Origin: an uncultured Butyricicoccus sp.
GTDB lineage: Bacteria > Bacillota > Clostridia > Oscillospirales > Butyricicoccaceae
Direction of reading: 5' to 3'
DNA: 64,000 bases
Assembly: GCA_900547195.1 (NCBI GenBank)
Contig: URFQ01000004.1
Location: forward strand, 1 to 64,000
Positions 1 through 7,092 of the stretch are shown here, in pieces. The first letter of the stretch is position 1. Each line of letters starts with the position of its first letter. The notes beneath the pieces are model-generated. The model did no database searches and was not told the origin of the DNA. It saw nothing but the letters and a program-made list of their open reading frames with translations. The translations under genes and the position numbers were made by a program.

Positions 1-1
1 C

Positions 2-337
2 AAGGGAGTGGACACCACCCTGATCAAGGCGGCCCGTGTACTGGGCGCCAAGCAGAAGGACATTTTCTTCAAAATTACCATCCCGGCCTCCACTCCCTTC
101 ATCCTGGTCGCGGCCCGGCTGGGCCTGTCCACCTCCATGACCACTCTGATGGCCTCTGAGATTGTGGGCGGCGACAAGGGCATCGGCATGATGATTCAGC
201 AGGCCAATGGATACTACCAGATGGACGTAATGCTCATGGGAATCATTCTTCTGGGTATTATCGGCATCTGCTTTGAAAAGATTGTGAAATTCCTTGAGAG
301 GAGGTTTACGGGATGGCAGGAAACCATTCAGCAGTAA
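2..337 (+). CDS. ABC transporter permease, SsuC/TauC type (3' end only)
   Basis: The reading frame is open from the left edge, so the 5' part lies outside the window. The visible 111 residues are the C-terminal half of a binding-protein-dependent permease of the nitrate/sulfonate/taurine type. The EAA-loop segment (KAARVLGAKQKDIFFKITIP) contacts the ATPase and is followed by hydrophobic segments typical of this family. The stop overlaps the next gene by 25 nt, so it is translationally coupled to an ATPase whose front half is also SsuB/TauB-like. The substrate cannot be told from this fragment. Confidence 0.85.
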   Translation, partial: KGVDTTLIKAARVLGAKQKDIFFKITIPASTPFILVAARLGLSTSMTTLMASEIVGGDKGIGMMIQQANGYYQMDVMLMGIILLGIIGICFEKIVKFLERRFTGWQETIQQ

Positions 338-1380
338 AGGTACATATCGACCACGTCGTCAAGAAGTTTAACGGCCGCAACGGTGAGATGGTGGCCCTCA
401 ACGGCGTGGATATGGATATTCATGAAAATGAGTTTATCTGTGTTGTCGGCCCTTCCGGCTGCGGTAAGTCCACCTTGCTCAATATTATCGGCGGACTGGA
501 GACCCCTACCGAGGGCAAGGTTTTGGTAGATGGCGCAGAGGTTACAGGTCCCGGCCCCGACCGTGGCATCGTGTTCCAGCAGTACGCCCTGTTTCCCTGG
601 CTCACCGTGGAGAAGAACGTCCAGTTTGGGCTCAAGCTCCAGGGTAAGAGCAAGGAGGAGGCCGAGGAGCTGGCCCACAAGTATTTGAAGATGGTGGATC
701 TGGAGGGCTTCGCCAAGGCCTACCCCAAAGAGCTCTCCGGCGGCATGAAGCAGCGCGTCGCCATCGCCCGCGCGCTGGTAAACGAGCCGCGTGTGCTGCT
801 CCTCGACGAGCCGCTCGGCGCGCTGGACCTCAAACTGCGCAAGGATATGCAGATCGAGCTCAAGCGCATCCAGCAGTCCACAGGCATCACGTTCATCTAT
901 GTCACCCACGATCAGGAAGAAGCGCTCACAATGAGCGACCGCGTGGTCGTTATGAATCACGGCGTCATTCAGCAGGTCGGCAGCCCGGCCGATATTTATA
1001 ACGAGCCGGAGAACGCCTTTGTCGCGGACTTCATCGGGGAGTCCAACATCATCGGCGGCGTCATGCTCGCCGATTTCAAGGTGGAGTTCTGCGGCCAGGT
1101 GTTCGAGTGCGTCGACAAGGGCTTCAGACAGGGCTGCCCGGTCGATGTGGTCATCCGCCCCGAGGACCTGCGCATCGGCTTCCCGGGCGACAGCCCACTG
1201 CGGGGCGTGGTCGAATCCATTGTGTTCAAGGGCGTGCACTACGAAATGATGATCCGCACCGAACATTTCACCTTCATGGTACATTCCACGCAGGCTGAGC
1301 CGGCCGGCAAGACGGTCGGCCTTTCGGTCGTGCCGTTTGATATCCACATCATGCATAAAAGCGCGGAGGCGGGCCATTGA
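313..1380 (+). CDS. ABC transporter ATPase, hybrid of SsuB/TauB-like front and PotA-like back
   Basis: 355 aa with Walker A GPSGCGKST (about residues 46-54), Q-loop FQQYALFPW, signature LSGGMKQR (about 141-148), Walker B VLLLDEP, an H-loop and a C-terminal TOBE-like domain. The front (GPGPDRGIVFQQ, GGMKQR) is typical of nitrate/sulfonate/taurine ATPases and matches the permease upstream. From about residue 155 on (NEPRVLLLDEPLGALDLKLR, then the TOBE domain) it is typical of PotA and matches potBCD downstream. Codon use changes at the same place. Before about nt 775 there is no GCG or CCG; after it 8 of 10 Pro codons are CCG and GCG becomes common. It is either a real recombinant between two paralogous ATPase genes or an assembly joint. 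ATP binding and hydrolysis are sure; the partner permease is not. Confidence 0.8.
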   Translation: MAGNHSAVKVHIDHVVKKFNGRNGEMVALNGVDMDIHENEFICVVGPSGCGKSTLLNIIGGLETPTEGKVLVDGAEVTGPGPDRGIVFQQYALFPWLTVEKNVQFGLKLQGKSKEEAEELAHKYLKMVDLEGFAKAYPKELSGGMKQRVAIARALVNEPRVLLLDEPLGALDLKLRKDMQIELKRIQQSTGITFIYVTHDQEEALTMSDRVVVMNHGVIQQVGSPADIYNEPENAFVADFIGESNIIGGVMLADFKVEFCGQVFECVDKGFRQGCPVDVVIRPEDLRIGFPGDSPLRGVVESIVFKGVHYEMMIRTEHFTFMVHSTQAEPAGKTVGLSVVPFDIHIMHKSAEAGH

Positions 1381-2228
1381 AAAAGTCATTTGCCTATCCC
1401 TACGGCGTGTGGATGGCGGTATTCATCGTCGCGCCCATTCTGCTGGTTGCCATCTATGCGTTTACCGGGCTGGACGGCGGCTTCACGCTGGACAACTTTA
1501 CCTATTTGCCCGGTTATCTGCCCATCTTCGGGCGTTCGTTCTGGCTGGCGCTGTTATCGACAGCGGTGTGCCTGCTGCTCGGTTACCCCATGGCGTACCG
1601 GATGAGCCGCCTGTCGCCCAGTCGGCAAAGCCTGTGCATGATGCTCATCATGCTGCCCATGTGGATGAACTTCCTGCTGCGCACCTATGCCTGGATGTCC
1701 ATTCTGGAGAACAATGGGTTTCTCAATCAGTTTTTTCGTTCGATTGGCCTGATTTCCCTCATGCAAAACCGGTTTGGCTACTCTCTGGACTATATCCCCC
1801 TCATCAACACGCAAGGCGCGATTGTGCTCGGCATGGTGTACAATTTCCTGCCCTTTATGGTGCTGCCCATCTACACGGTGCTCATCAAGCTTGACCGCAA
1901 GCTGATTGAGGCCGCGCAGGATCTTGGCGCACCCACCCATCTGGTGTTCCGCCGCGTGATTTTCCCGCTCAGCCTGCCGGGCGTGATCTCGGGCGTCACG
2001 ATGGTTTTCGTGCCGTCGGTTTCCACGTTCGTCATTTCGCAGATGCTCGGCAGCGGGAAAAACCTGCTCGTCGGCGACCTGATCGACTTACAGTTCATGG
2101 GTGGCGCATACAACCCGCATCTGGGTTCCGCGATTGCGCTCGTGATGATGGCGCTCATTTTCCTGTGCATGTGGGTCATGAATAAGTTTGACGACGGCTC
2201 TTCCGAGGAAGGAGGGCTGCTGCTTTGA
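1377..2228 (+). CDS. potB: Spermidine/putrescine ABC transporter permease PotB
   Basis: 283 aa, about six membrane segments, with the EAA loop LIEAAQDLGAPTHLVFRRVI that docks on the ATPase. It starts at TTG inside the TTGA overlap with the upstream ATPase stop, the same arrangement as at the potB/potC joint. With potC and potD it forms a polyamine importer of usual composition and order. Length and motif spacing are normal for PotB. Confidence 0.9.
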   Translation: MKKSFAYPYGVWMAVFIVAPILLVAIYAFTGLDGGFTLDNFTYLPGYLPIFGRSFWLALLSTAVCLLLGYPMAYRMSRLSPSRQSLCMMLIMLPMWMNFLLRTYAWMSILENNGFLNQFFRSIGLISLMQNRFGYSLDYIPLINTQGAIVLGMVYNFLPFMVLPIYTVLIKLDRKLIEAAQDLGAPTHLVFRRVIFPLSLPGVISGVTMVFVPSVSTFVISQMLGSGKNLLVGDLIDLQFMGGAYNPHLGSAIALVMMALIFLCMWVMNKFDDGSSEEGGLLL

Positions 2229-3031
2229 AAAAATTTCTCAAGGATTTTTACCTGCTGCTCATTTTCCTGTTCCTCTATGCGCCCATTGTGGTGCTGATGG
2301 TGTTTTCGTTCAACAATTCCAAGTCCCGCCGCCTGTGGAACGGCTTTACCACCCGCTGGTATGCCGAGCTGTTCCAGGACGCGGACATCCTGCATTCGCT
2401 GTATGTCACCCTGCTGGTCGCCGTGATCGCGGCCGTGCTCGCGACGCTCATCGGCACGGTGGCCGCCATCGGCATCCACAACATGAGCCGCCGCACCAGG
2501 GCGGCATACCTGACGGTCAACAACATCCCGATGTCCTCTTCGGACACCATCATGGGGGTGACGTTCATGCTTTTGTTCGCGGCTGTAGGGCTGGACAAGG
2601 GCTATCTGACGCTGATTCTGGCGCACGTGACATTCTGCACCCCCTATGTCATTCTGAACGTGATGCCCAAGCTGCGGCAGCTTGACAAAAATGCGTATGA
2701 GGCGGCGCTCGACTTGGGCGCCACGCCGCATCAGGCGCTGCGCAAGGTAATCCTGCCCGAAATCATGCCCGGCATTGTCACGGGCGCGATTATGGCGTTC
2801 ACGATGTCGGTCGATGATTTTGTGGTGTCCTACTTCACGGCGGGCACGACCAGCCAGCCGCTGTCGGTGGTCATCTACTCGATGACCCGCCACCGCATGA
2901 CGCCCAAAATCAACGCAGTGTCGACCATCTTGTTCCTGTTCGTGCTGGCGCTGCTGATTGTCATCAACGCGCGTCAGGCGCGCGACGAAAAGCGCCGGGA
3001 AGCGGCCCGGAGAAAGGGGGCGGACGCATGA
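2225..3031 (+). CDS. potC: Spermidine/putrescine ABC transporter permease PotC
   Basis: 268 aa with about six membrane segments and the EAA loop AYEAALDLGATPHQALRKVI. It starts at TTG in a TTGA overlap with potB and ends in an ATGA overlap with potD, so all genes from the ATPase to potD are coupled. It is the second half of the heterodimeric polyamine channel. Confidence 0.9.
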   Translation: MKKFLKDFYLLLIFLFLYAPIVVLMVFSFNNSKSRRLWNGFTTRWYAELFQDADILHSLYVTLLVAVIAAVLATLIGTVAAIGIHNMSRRTRAAYLTVNNIPMSSSDTIMGVTFMLLFAAVGLDKGYLTLILAHVTFCTPYVILNVMPKLRQLDKNAYEAALDLGATPHQALRKVILPEIMPGIVTGAIMAFTMSVDDFVVSYFTAGTTSQPLSVVIYSMTRHRMTPKINAVSTILFLFVLALLIVINARQARDEKRREAARRKGADA

Positions 3032-4062
3032 AACGCATCCTTGCTTTGGCGCTGGCCACGGCGCTTTCCTTCGGCCTGCTGCCCGGATGCAGCAGCGGAG
3101 CGGGCGCCAATGTGCTGAACGTCTACAACTGGGGCGAATACATCGACACCGACCTCATCCGCCGGTTTGAGGACGAAACCGGCATCGATGTGGTGTACAA
3201 CACCTTTGACTCCAACGAAAATCTGTATTCGCGCATTCAGACCACGAGCTATGACGTGATTATCCCGTCTGATTACGCAATTTCGCGCTTTATTCAGGAA
3301 GATATGCTCCAGCCGCTCAATTACGACCACATCCCGAACATGAAGCTGATCGACAGCCGGTACACCCATCTGTCGTTTGACCCGGAACAGAAATACTCGG
3401 TGCCGTACACCTGGGGCGTGGTCGGCGTGGTGTACAACACCAAATATGTGGATGAGCAAGACATCGGCTCGTGGGACCTGCTTTGGAATCCCAAATACAG
3501 GAACCAAACCGCGATGTTCAACAATCCGCGCGACGCGCTGGGGCTGGCGCTGATATACCTAGGCTACTCGCAGAACACAACCGATAAGGCCGAACTGCGC
3601 GCCGCAGCCGACCTCATTATTTCCGGCAAGCCGGTCTTCCAGGGCATCTGGATGGATCAAATCCTTGAAAAGCTTCCGAGCGAAGAGATTGTCGCAGCGC
3701 CCTATTACAACGGCGACGCGGTCACGATGATCGACGAAAACGAGGATTTGGCGTTCTATGTCCCAAAGGAGGGCACCAACCTGTTTGTGGACGCGATGTG
3801 CATCCCAAAGAACGCGAAAAACGTGGAGGGCGCCGAGAAGTTCATCAATTTCCTGTGTTCAACGGAAGCCGCCATGGCGAACTGGGAATATATCGGCTAT
3901 TCCAGCCCGCAGCGCGAGGTCTATGCGCAGCTGGAAGAGGAAATTCAGGAGGATCCGCTGTATTTCCCGGACGTTTCCGCCTACCGCACCAATACTTTCG
4001 AGTCCCTGCCCGACGGGATCAACCAGTATTACAACGACCTCTGGGTGGATATTTTGACATGA
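3028..4062 (+). CDS. potD: Spermidine/putrescine-binding lipoprotein PotD
   Basis: 344 aa. The N-terminus is a lipoprotein signal (MKRILALALATALSFGLLPG followed by Cys), so the mature protein is anchored to the outer face of the membrane. The mature part begins with NVYNWGEYID and continues with YDVIIPSDYAISRF, both characteristic of PotD/PotF-type polyamine-binding proteins. It is the last gene of the operon and is followed after about 30 nt by an intrinsic terminator. Confidence 0.92.
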   Translation: MKRILALALATALSFGLLPGCSSGAGANVLNVYNWGEYIDTDLIRRFEDETGIDVVYNTFDSNENLYSRIQTTSYDVIIPSDYAISRFIQEDMLQPLNYDHIPNMKLIDSRYTHLSFDPEQKYSVPYTWGVVGVVYNTKYVDEQDIGSWDLLWNPKYRNQTAMFNNPRDALGLALIYLGYSQNTTDKAELRAAADLIISGKPVFQGIWMDQILEKLPSEEIVAAPYYNGDAVTMIDENEDLAFYVPKEGTNLFVDAMCIPKNAKNVEGAEKFINFLCSTEAAMANWEYIGYSSPQREVYAQLEEEIQEDPLYFPDVSAYRTNTFESLPDGINQYYNDLWVDILT

Positions 4063-4090
4063 TTTTATGAAAATAGCACGCGCTATTTTT

Positions 4091-4131
4091 CAAAAAGCGC
4101 CTGAACCCCCCATGTTTCAGGCGCTTTTTCT
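4091..4131 (+). terminator. Intrinsic terminator of the pot operon
   Basis: Inverted repeat AAAAAGCGCCTGAA / TTTCAGGCGCTTTTT with a short loop and a T-rich 3' side, 30 nt after the potD stop. Confidence 0.9.
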
Positions 4132-4161
4132 TGCACATTTAACAAACTGTTCACAACCGTC

Positions 4162-4190
4162 TTGACAGCAGCGTTTGGGTATGTTATGGT
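4162..4190 (+). promoter_or_regulatory. Promoter of the glycine riboswitch-symporter unit
   Basis: -35 TTGACA (4162-4167), 17-bp spacer, -10 TATGGT (4185-4190). Transcription would start about 15-30 nt before the first aptamer. Confidence 0.75.
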
Positions 4191-4204
4191 ACTTTACAGA
4201 AAAA

Positions 4205-4388
4205 TGAATACCGACAAGCGAAGTTCGTAGGAAAATGGCTGCGGCCTGCCGAAGGAGTAACACTCTCAGGCGCCCGGGATCCCGGGCAGGGACTATGGAT
4301 GGATGTGACTCTGGAGAATCCCGGATCGGGTGCCGAAGGTGCAACGCGCGTCCTGCGCGAATCTCTCAGGCAAAAGGACAGAGGACAA
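4205..4388 (+). promoter_or_regulatory. Tandem glycine riboswitch (two aptamers)
   Basis: Two copies of the glycine aptamer core follow one another. Aptamer 1 (about 4228-4298) has CCGAAGGAGTAAC, then CTCTCAGGC. Aptamer 2 (about 4307-4385) has TGCCGAAGGTGCAAC, then ATCTCTCAGGCAAAAGGACA. These are the diagnostic conserved blocks of the family. The RNA precedes two terminator hairpins and an alanine/glycine symporter, so intracellular glycine probably sets how much transcription reaches the transporter gene. In known symporter-linked cases ligand binding lowers expression; the sign here is not visible. Confidence 0.93.
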
Positions 4389-4391
4389 AAC

Positions 4392-4440
4392 GTACAAAGG
4401 CGTGCACACGCAGAGTCTTTGTGCGGTTTTTTCTGCTTTT
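4392..4440 (+). terminator. Expression-platform terminator 1 of the glycine riboswitch
   Basis: Hairpin of ACAAAG + GCGT with ACGC + CTTTGT, followed by a T-rich run (GGTTTTTTCTGCTTTT). It starts a few nt after the second aptamer, so it can be coupled to its folding. Confidence 0.7.
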
Positions 4441-4455
4441 CTTACGAAATCCGGG

Positions 4456-4490
4456 GTCAAACCATATTTTATGGTTTGGCCTTTTTGTTT
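4456..4490 (+). terminator. Terminator 2 between riboswitch and symporter gene
   Basis: Perfect hairpin CAAACCATA / TATGGTTTG followed by CCTTTTTGTTTT, 30 nt before the symporter start. A second terminator in series with the first suggests tight control. Confidence 0.75.
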
Positions 4491-4520
4491 TGTCGGCGGA
4501 TGAAGAAAGGAACGTTTCTT

Positions 4521-5885
4521 ATGGATCAACTGGCAACACTGGTCGATCAGGTGAGCGGCATTGTCTGGAACAGTATTCTTCTGTACCTGCTGGTCGGCAC
4601 CGGGATCATCTTCACGTTGCGCACCCGTTTTGTGCAGGTTCGCAAATTTGGAGAGGGGATGCGCCGTTTGTTCGGCAATTTCTCGCTCAGCGGCGCGAAA
4701 GCCGACCACGAGGGCATGTCCTCCTTCCAGGCGCTGACCACCGCCATCGCGGCGCAGGTCGGCACCGGCAACATCACCGGCTGCGCAACCGCACTGTATT
4801 CGGGCGGCCCGGGCGCAATTTTCTGGATGTGGCTGTCCGCCTTTTTTGGCATGTCTACGATTTATGGCGAGGCGGTTCTCGCGCAGAAATTTAAGACGGT
4901 CGGCGAAGACGGACACGTCACCGGCGGCCCGATCTACTACATCAAGGCACGTTTCCAGGGCGGTTTCGGCAAGTTCCTGGCCGGTTTCTTTTCGCTGGCC
5001 ATTATCTTTGCACTGGGCTTTACCGGCAACATGGTGCAGTCCAACTCGATCAGCGATGCGTTCAACACCGCGTTTCATGTGCCGAAAGCGGCGATCGGCA
5101 TCGTCGTTGCGCTGATTGCGGCATTCATCTTTCTTGGCGGTGTAAAGCGGATTGCTTCCTTCACGGAAAAGGTTGTACCGATTATGGCGGCTTTCTACAT
5201 TTTAGGCTGCATTGCCATTTTGTTCATCAACCATGCGGCGCTGATCCCGGCGATCAAGTCCATCTTTGTCTGTGCGTTCAACCCGCAGGCGATGCTCGGC
5301 GGCGCGGTCGGCATCGGCGTGCGCGAAGCCATGCGTTACGGCGTTGCGCGCGGCCTGTTTTCCAACGAAGCCGGCATGGGTTCGACCCCGCACGCGCATG
5401 CGCTGGCCAAGGTCGAAAAGCCGCAGGATCAGGGCGTCATTGCGATGATTGGCGTGTTTATTGATACGTTCATCGTCCTGACTCTGACCGCGCTGGTCAT
5501 CCTGACCTCGGGCGAACTGCAAGCTGGCGTGGAAGGCGCACTGCAGGGCACCGCGCTCGCGCAAGCGGCTTTCACAGCAGCATTCGGCAAATTCGGCAAT
5601 ATCTTTGTTGCCATCTGCATGCTGTTCTTTGCGTTCTCGACCATTATCGGATGGTATTTCTTTGGTGAGCAGAACGTCAAGGCGCTTTTTGGAAAGAATG
5701 CGGTCAAGGTCTATTCCCTGATCGTTGTGGCCTGCGTTATGCTGGGTTCCTTCCTCAAAGTACAACTCGTCTGGAACCTGTCCGATTTGTTTAATGCTCT
5801 GATGGTCTTCCCGAACCTGATCGCGCTGCTCGCGCTTTCGGGCATTGTCGCCAAGGCTGCGCACGATCACGACATCATGAAGTGA
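4521..5885 (+). CDS. Alanine/glycine:cation symporter (AGCS family)
   Basis: 454 aa integral membrane protein with about ten or more membrane segments. It has the family blocks TAIAAQVGTGNITGCATAL near residue 80 and a conserved region around residue 290 (SNEAGMGSTPHAHA). It imports alanine and/or glycine with Na+ or H+. The start chosen is ATG 4521, with a GAAAGGA ribosome binding site at 4505-4511; the in-frame ATG at 4500 lacks one. The glycine riboswitch just upstream fits glycine or alanine as the substrate. Confidence 0.92.
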   Translation: MDQLATLVDQVSGIVWNSILLYLLVGTGIIFTLRTRFVQVRKFGEGMRRLFGNFSLSGAKADHEGMSSFQALTTAIAAQVGTGNITGCATALYSGGPGAIFWMWLSAFFGMSTIYGEAVLAQKFKTVGEDGHVTGGPIYYIKARFQGGFGKFLAGFFSLAIIFALGFTGNMVQSNSISDAFNTAFHVPKAAIGIVVALIAAFIFLGGVKRIASFTEKVVPIMAAFYILGCIAILFINHAALIPAIKSIFVCAFNPQAMLGGAVGIGVREAMRYGVARGLFSNEAGMGSTPHAHALAKVEKPQDQGVIAMIGVFIDTFIVLTLTALVILTSGELQAGVEGALQGTALAQAAFTAAFGKFGNIFVAICMLFFAFSTIIGWYFFGEQNVKALFGKNAVKVYSLIVVACVMLGSFLKVQLVWNLSDLFNALMVFPNLIALLALSGIVAKAAHDHDIMK

Positions 5886-5886
5886 C

Positions 5887-5914
5887 TTCCTTTCCTTTAT
5901 AAAGGAAAGGAAGC
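5887..5914. repeat. Perfect inverted repeat after the symporter gene
   Basis: CTTCCTTTCCTTT / AAAGGAAAGGAAG starts within a few nt of the stop. There is no T-run on the plus side, so it may be an mRNA-end structure or the end of a repeat rather than a classical terminator. Confidence 0.6.
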
Positions 5915-6360
5915 AAAGAAAATTTCATCTCGCCTGCGGGCGGGACGGCGTTTCGGCAAGGGAACAGCAGACAGTGATTATAGAGACCACTCTTCTGTTT
6001 TGAGCATTGGTTTTCACAAACGCATAGCTTGCTCGGTAGCGCGTCACCATTCAAGTGACTATTTTGGTCGCTTTAAACTGTCGAAAAACCCGGCTGCGCA
6101 TTAAGCGTAGGCCGGGTTTCCGCTCTGTAATATACACCTCGCGGGTAATCAGATTTAAATTCTCCCACAAAGCTCGACGCCGCTACCTTTAGTGGGATTT
6201 CCCGCAGCATATGGTATGTGCAGTTTCACATCGTATGGGATAAACTATTGGTGTTATTTATCCATTTTGCCTCCCTTTGCTTCTGTTGCGCAGTTGCCGG
6301 ACCGCCCTTCTATTCTAAGCAAAGGGAGTTCTTCTTTCTGCATGATCGATATAAGTTTTT

Positions 6361-6393
6361 TAAACCCACTCGCCTAGCGAGTGGGTTTTTTGG
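6361..6393. terminator. Strong bidirectional terminator
   Basis: AAACCCACTCGC / GCGAGTGGGTTT, a 12-bp stem with a very short loop, flanked by AAAAAA/TTTTTT on both sides so it works in either direction. Confidence 0.8.
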
Positions 6394-6399
6394 ACAAGA

Positions 6400-6426
6400 A
6401 AAAGGCCCGATGCAAAGCATCGAGTC
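6400..6426 (-). terminator. Terminator of the small minus-strand gene
   Basis: Read on the minus strand: CTCGATGC-TTT-GCATCGGG then CCTTTTTCTTG. It lies about 30 nt after the stop of the 36-aa ORF. Confidence 0.75.
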
Positions 6427-6454
6427 TTCACGGCAACTCAAAAAAGAGTTTTAA

Positions 6455-6565
6455 TTATTTGGACAATGCTTTCTTATCGTTTCGGAACATCTTGGAAAGC
6501 ATTGGGTCGCAGCTCAGCTCAAACATTGCGGTGTGGAACAAAAAACGGGAAAAATTCTTTTTCAT
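6455..6565 (-). CDS. Small protein of unknown function (36 aa)
   Basis: The ORF begins MKKNFSRFLFHTAMFELSCD and ends KKALSK; it is basic and has one Cys. I do not recognise the family. It is supported by a complete expression unit: a sigma-A promoter (6608-6636) with 17-bp spacer, the ribosome binding site AGAGAGG ahead of ATG 6565, and a terminator 30 nt after the stop. A LacI-type operator-like site touches its -35 box. There is no signal peptide or clear membrane segment, so an intracellular small protein or a peptide precursor are both possible. Confidence 0.5.
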   Translation of the reverse strand: MKKNFSRFLFHTAMFELSCDPMLSKMFRNDKKALSK

Positions 6566-6607
6566 TATAAATTACCTCTCTGTGTTCTTGTTTTCCTAAC
6601 AGCTATT

Positions 6608-6636
6608 ATTTTACTGCATTTGGTTTGGAATTGCAA
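6608..6636 (-). promoter_or_regulatory. Promoter of the 36-aa gene
   Basis: On the minus strand: -35 TTGCAA (6631-6636), 17-bp spacer, -10 TAAAAT (6608-6613). Confidence 0.65.
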
Positions 6637-6637
6637 T

Positions 6638-6651
6638 CGCAAACGTATACG
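6638..6651. promoter_or_regulatory. LacI-type operator-like site (degenerate)
   Basis: CGCAAACGTATACG differs at two positions from the perfect palindrome at 6910-6923. It sits directly upstream of the -35 box of the small gene, unlike the other sites, which lie after the -10. Confidence 0.4.
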
Positions 6652-6865
6652 CAATTTACAAAATGCTTGGAACAGAATTATAGGAGTTGCATAAAAAGTT
6701 TCCGTAACTAACGAAAATATTCAAAATAATTTGTTGAAAAATGCAAATCATCACCAATGTAAACCATTGTCATCCCGCAATACCGCATCAGTCAAAGCGT
6801 TAAAAACCCGCCTGTTCTCTTCGGAATGTTAAAAATGCAGATGCGCATTTTGTGCACAAATTCGC

Positions 6866-6894
6866 TTGACATCTTATTACCACAAGCGTATAAT
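6866..6894 (+). promoter_or_regulatory. Consensus sigma-A promoter of the exoenzyme gene
   Basis: -35 TTGACA (6866-6871), 17-bp spacer, -10 TATAAT (6889-6894), an exact match to consensus. The gene start is about 190 nt further on, after a structured leader that includes CTGCGCAA / TTGCGCAG near 7003-7023. The region 6652-6865 upstream holds nothing I can name. Confidence 0.9.
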
Positions 6895-6909
6895 ATCAAT
6901 AAATTTATT

Positions 6910-6923
6910 CGTAAACGTTTACG
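6910..6923. promoter_or_regulatory. LacI-family operator (perfect palindrome)
   Basis: CGTAAACGTTTACG, a 14-bp perfect palindrome with central CG, typical for LacI-family repressors. It lies 15 bp after the -10, so a bound repressor would block initiation. Confidence 0.8.
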
Positions 6924-7092
6924 TCACCATAAATGCATTGTTATAGGGCCTTTCTGCGCAAAAATTCAGAGTATTGGCGTGGCTCGGAACTTCGCGAAAT
7001 ATCTGCGCAAGGGTTTTGCGCAGTTTGGCTCCGATCCGGCCGGATAAAGGCTGCGGCAACGATAGAAATGATCGAAAGAGGAGGTATTTTAC

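Larger units (their letters stand above)
5915..6454. other. Non-coding stretch with several hairpins, no supported gene
   Basis: No frame here has a ribosome binding site plus a plausible protein. Visible structures are a GC hairpin at 6084-6120 (AACCCGGC...GCCGGGTT) and a bidirectional terminator at 6361-6393. The piece ACTGTCGAAAAA near 6077 matches the terminal repeat of the small elements at 22.9 and 57.7 kb. The stretch looks like decayed or repeat-derived spacer. Confidence 0.5.

Noticed and set aside
328..1389. Long open frame on the minus strand opposite the hybrid ATPase
   Set aside because: Mirror frame of a GC-rich coding gene; no ribosome site, His/Asp/Leu-rich translation without any domain.
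5915..6360. Possible structured ncRNA (6S, tmRNA, RNase P) in the 1.2-kb gap
   Set aside because: None of the conserved cores of these RNAs is visible; only isolated hairpins.
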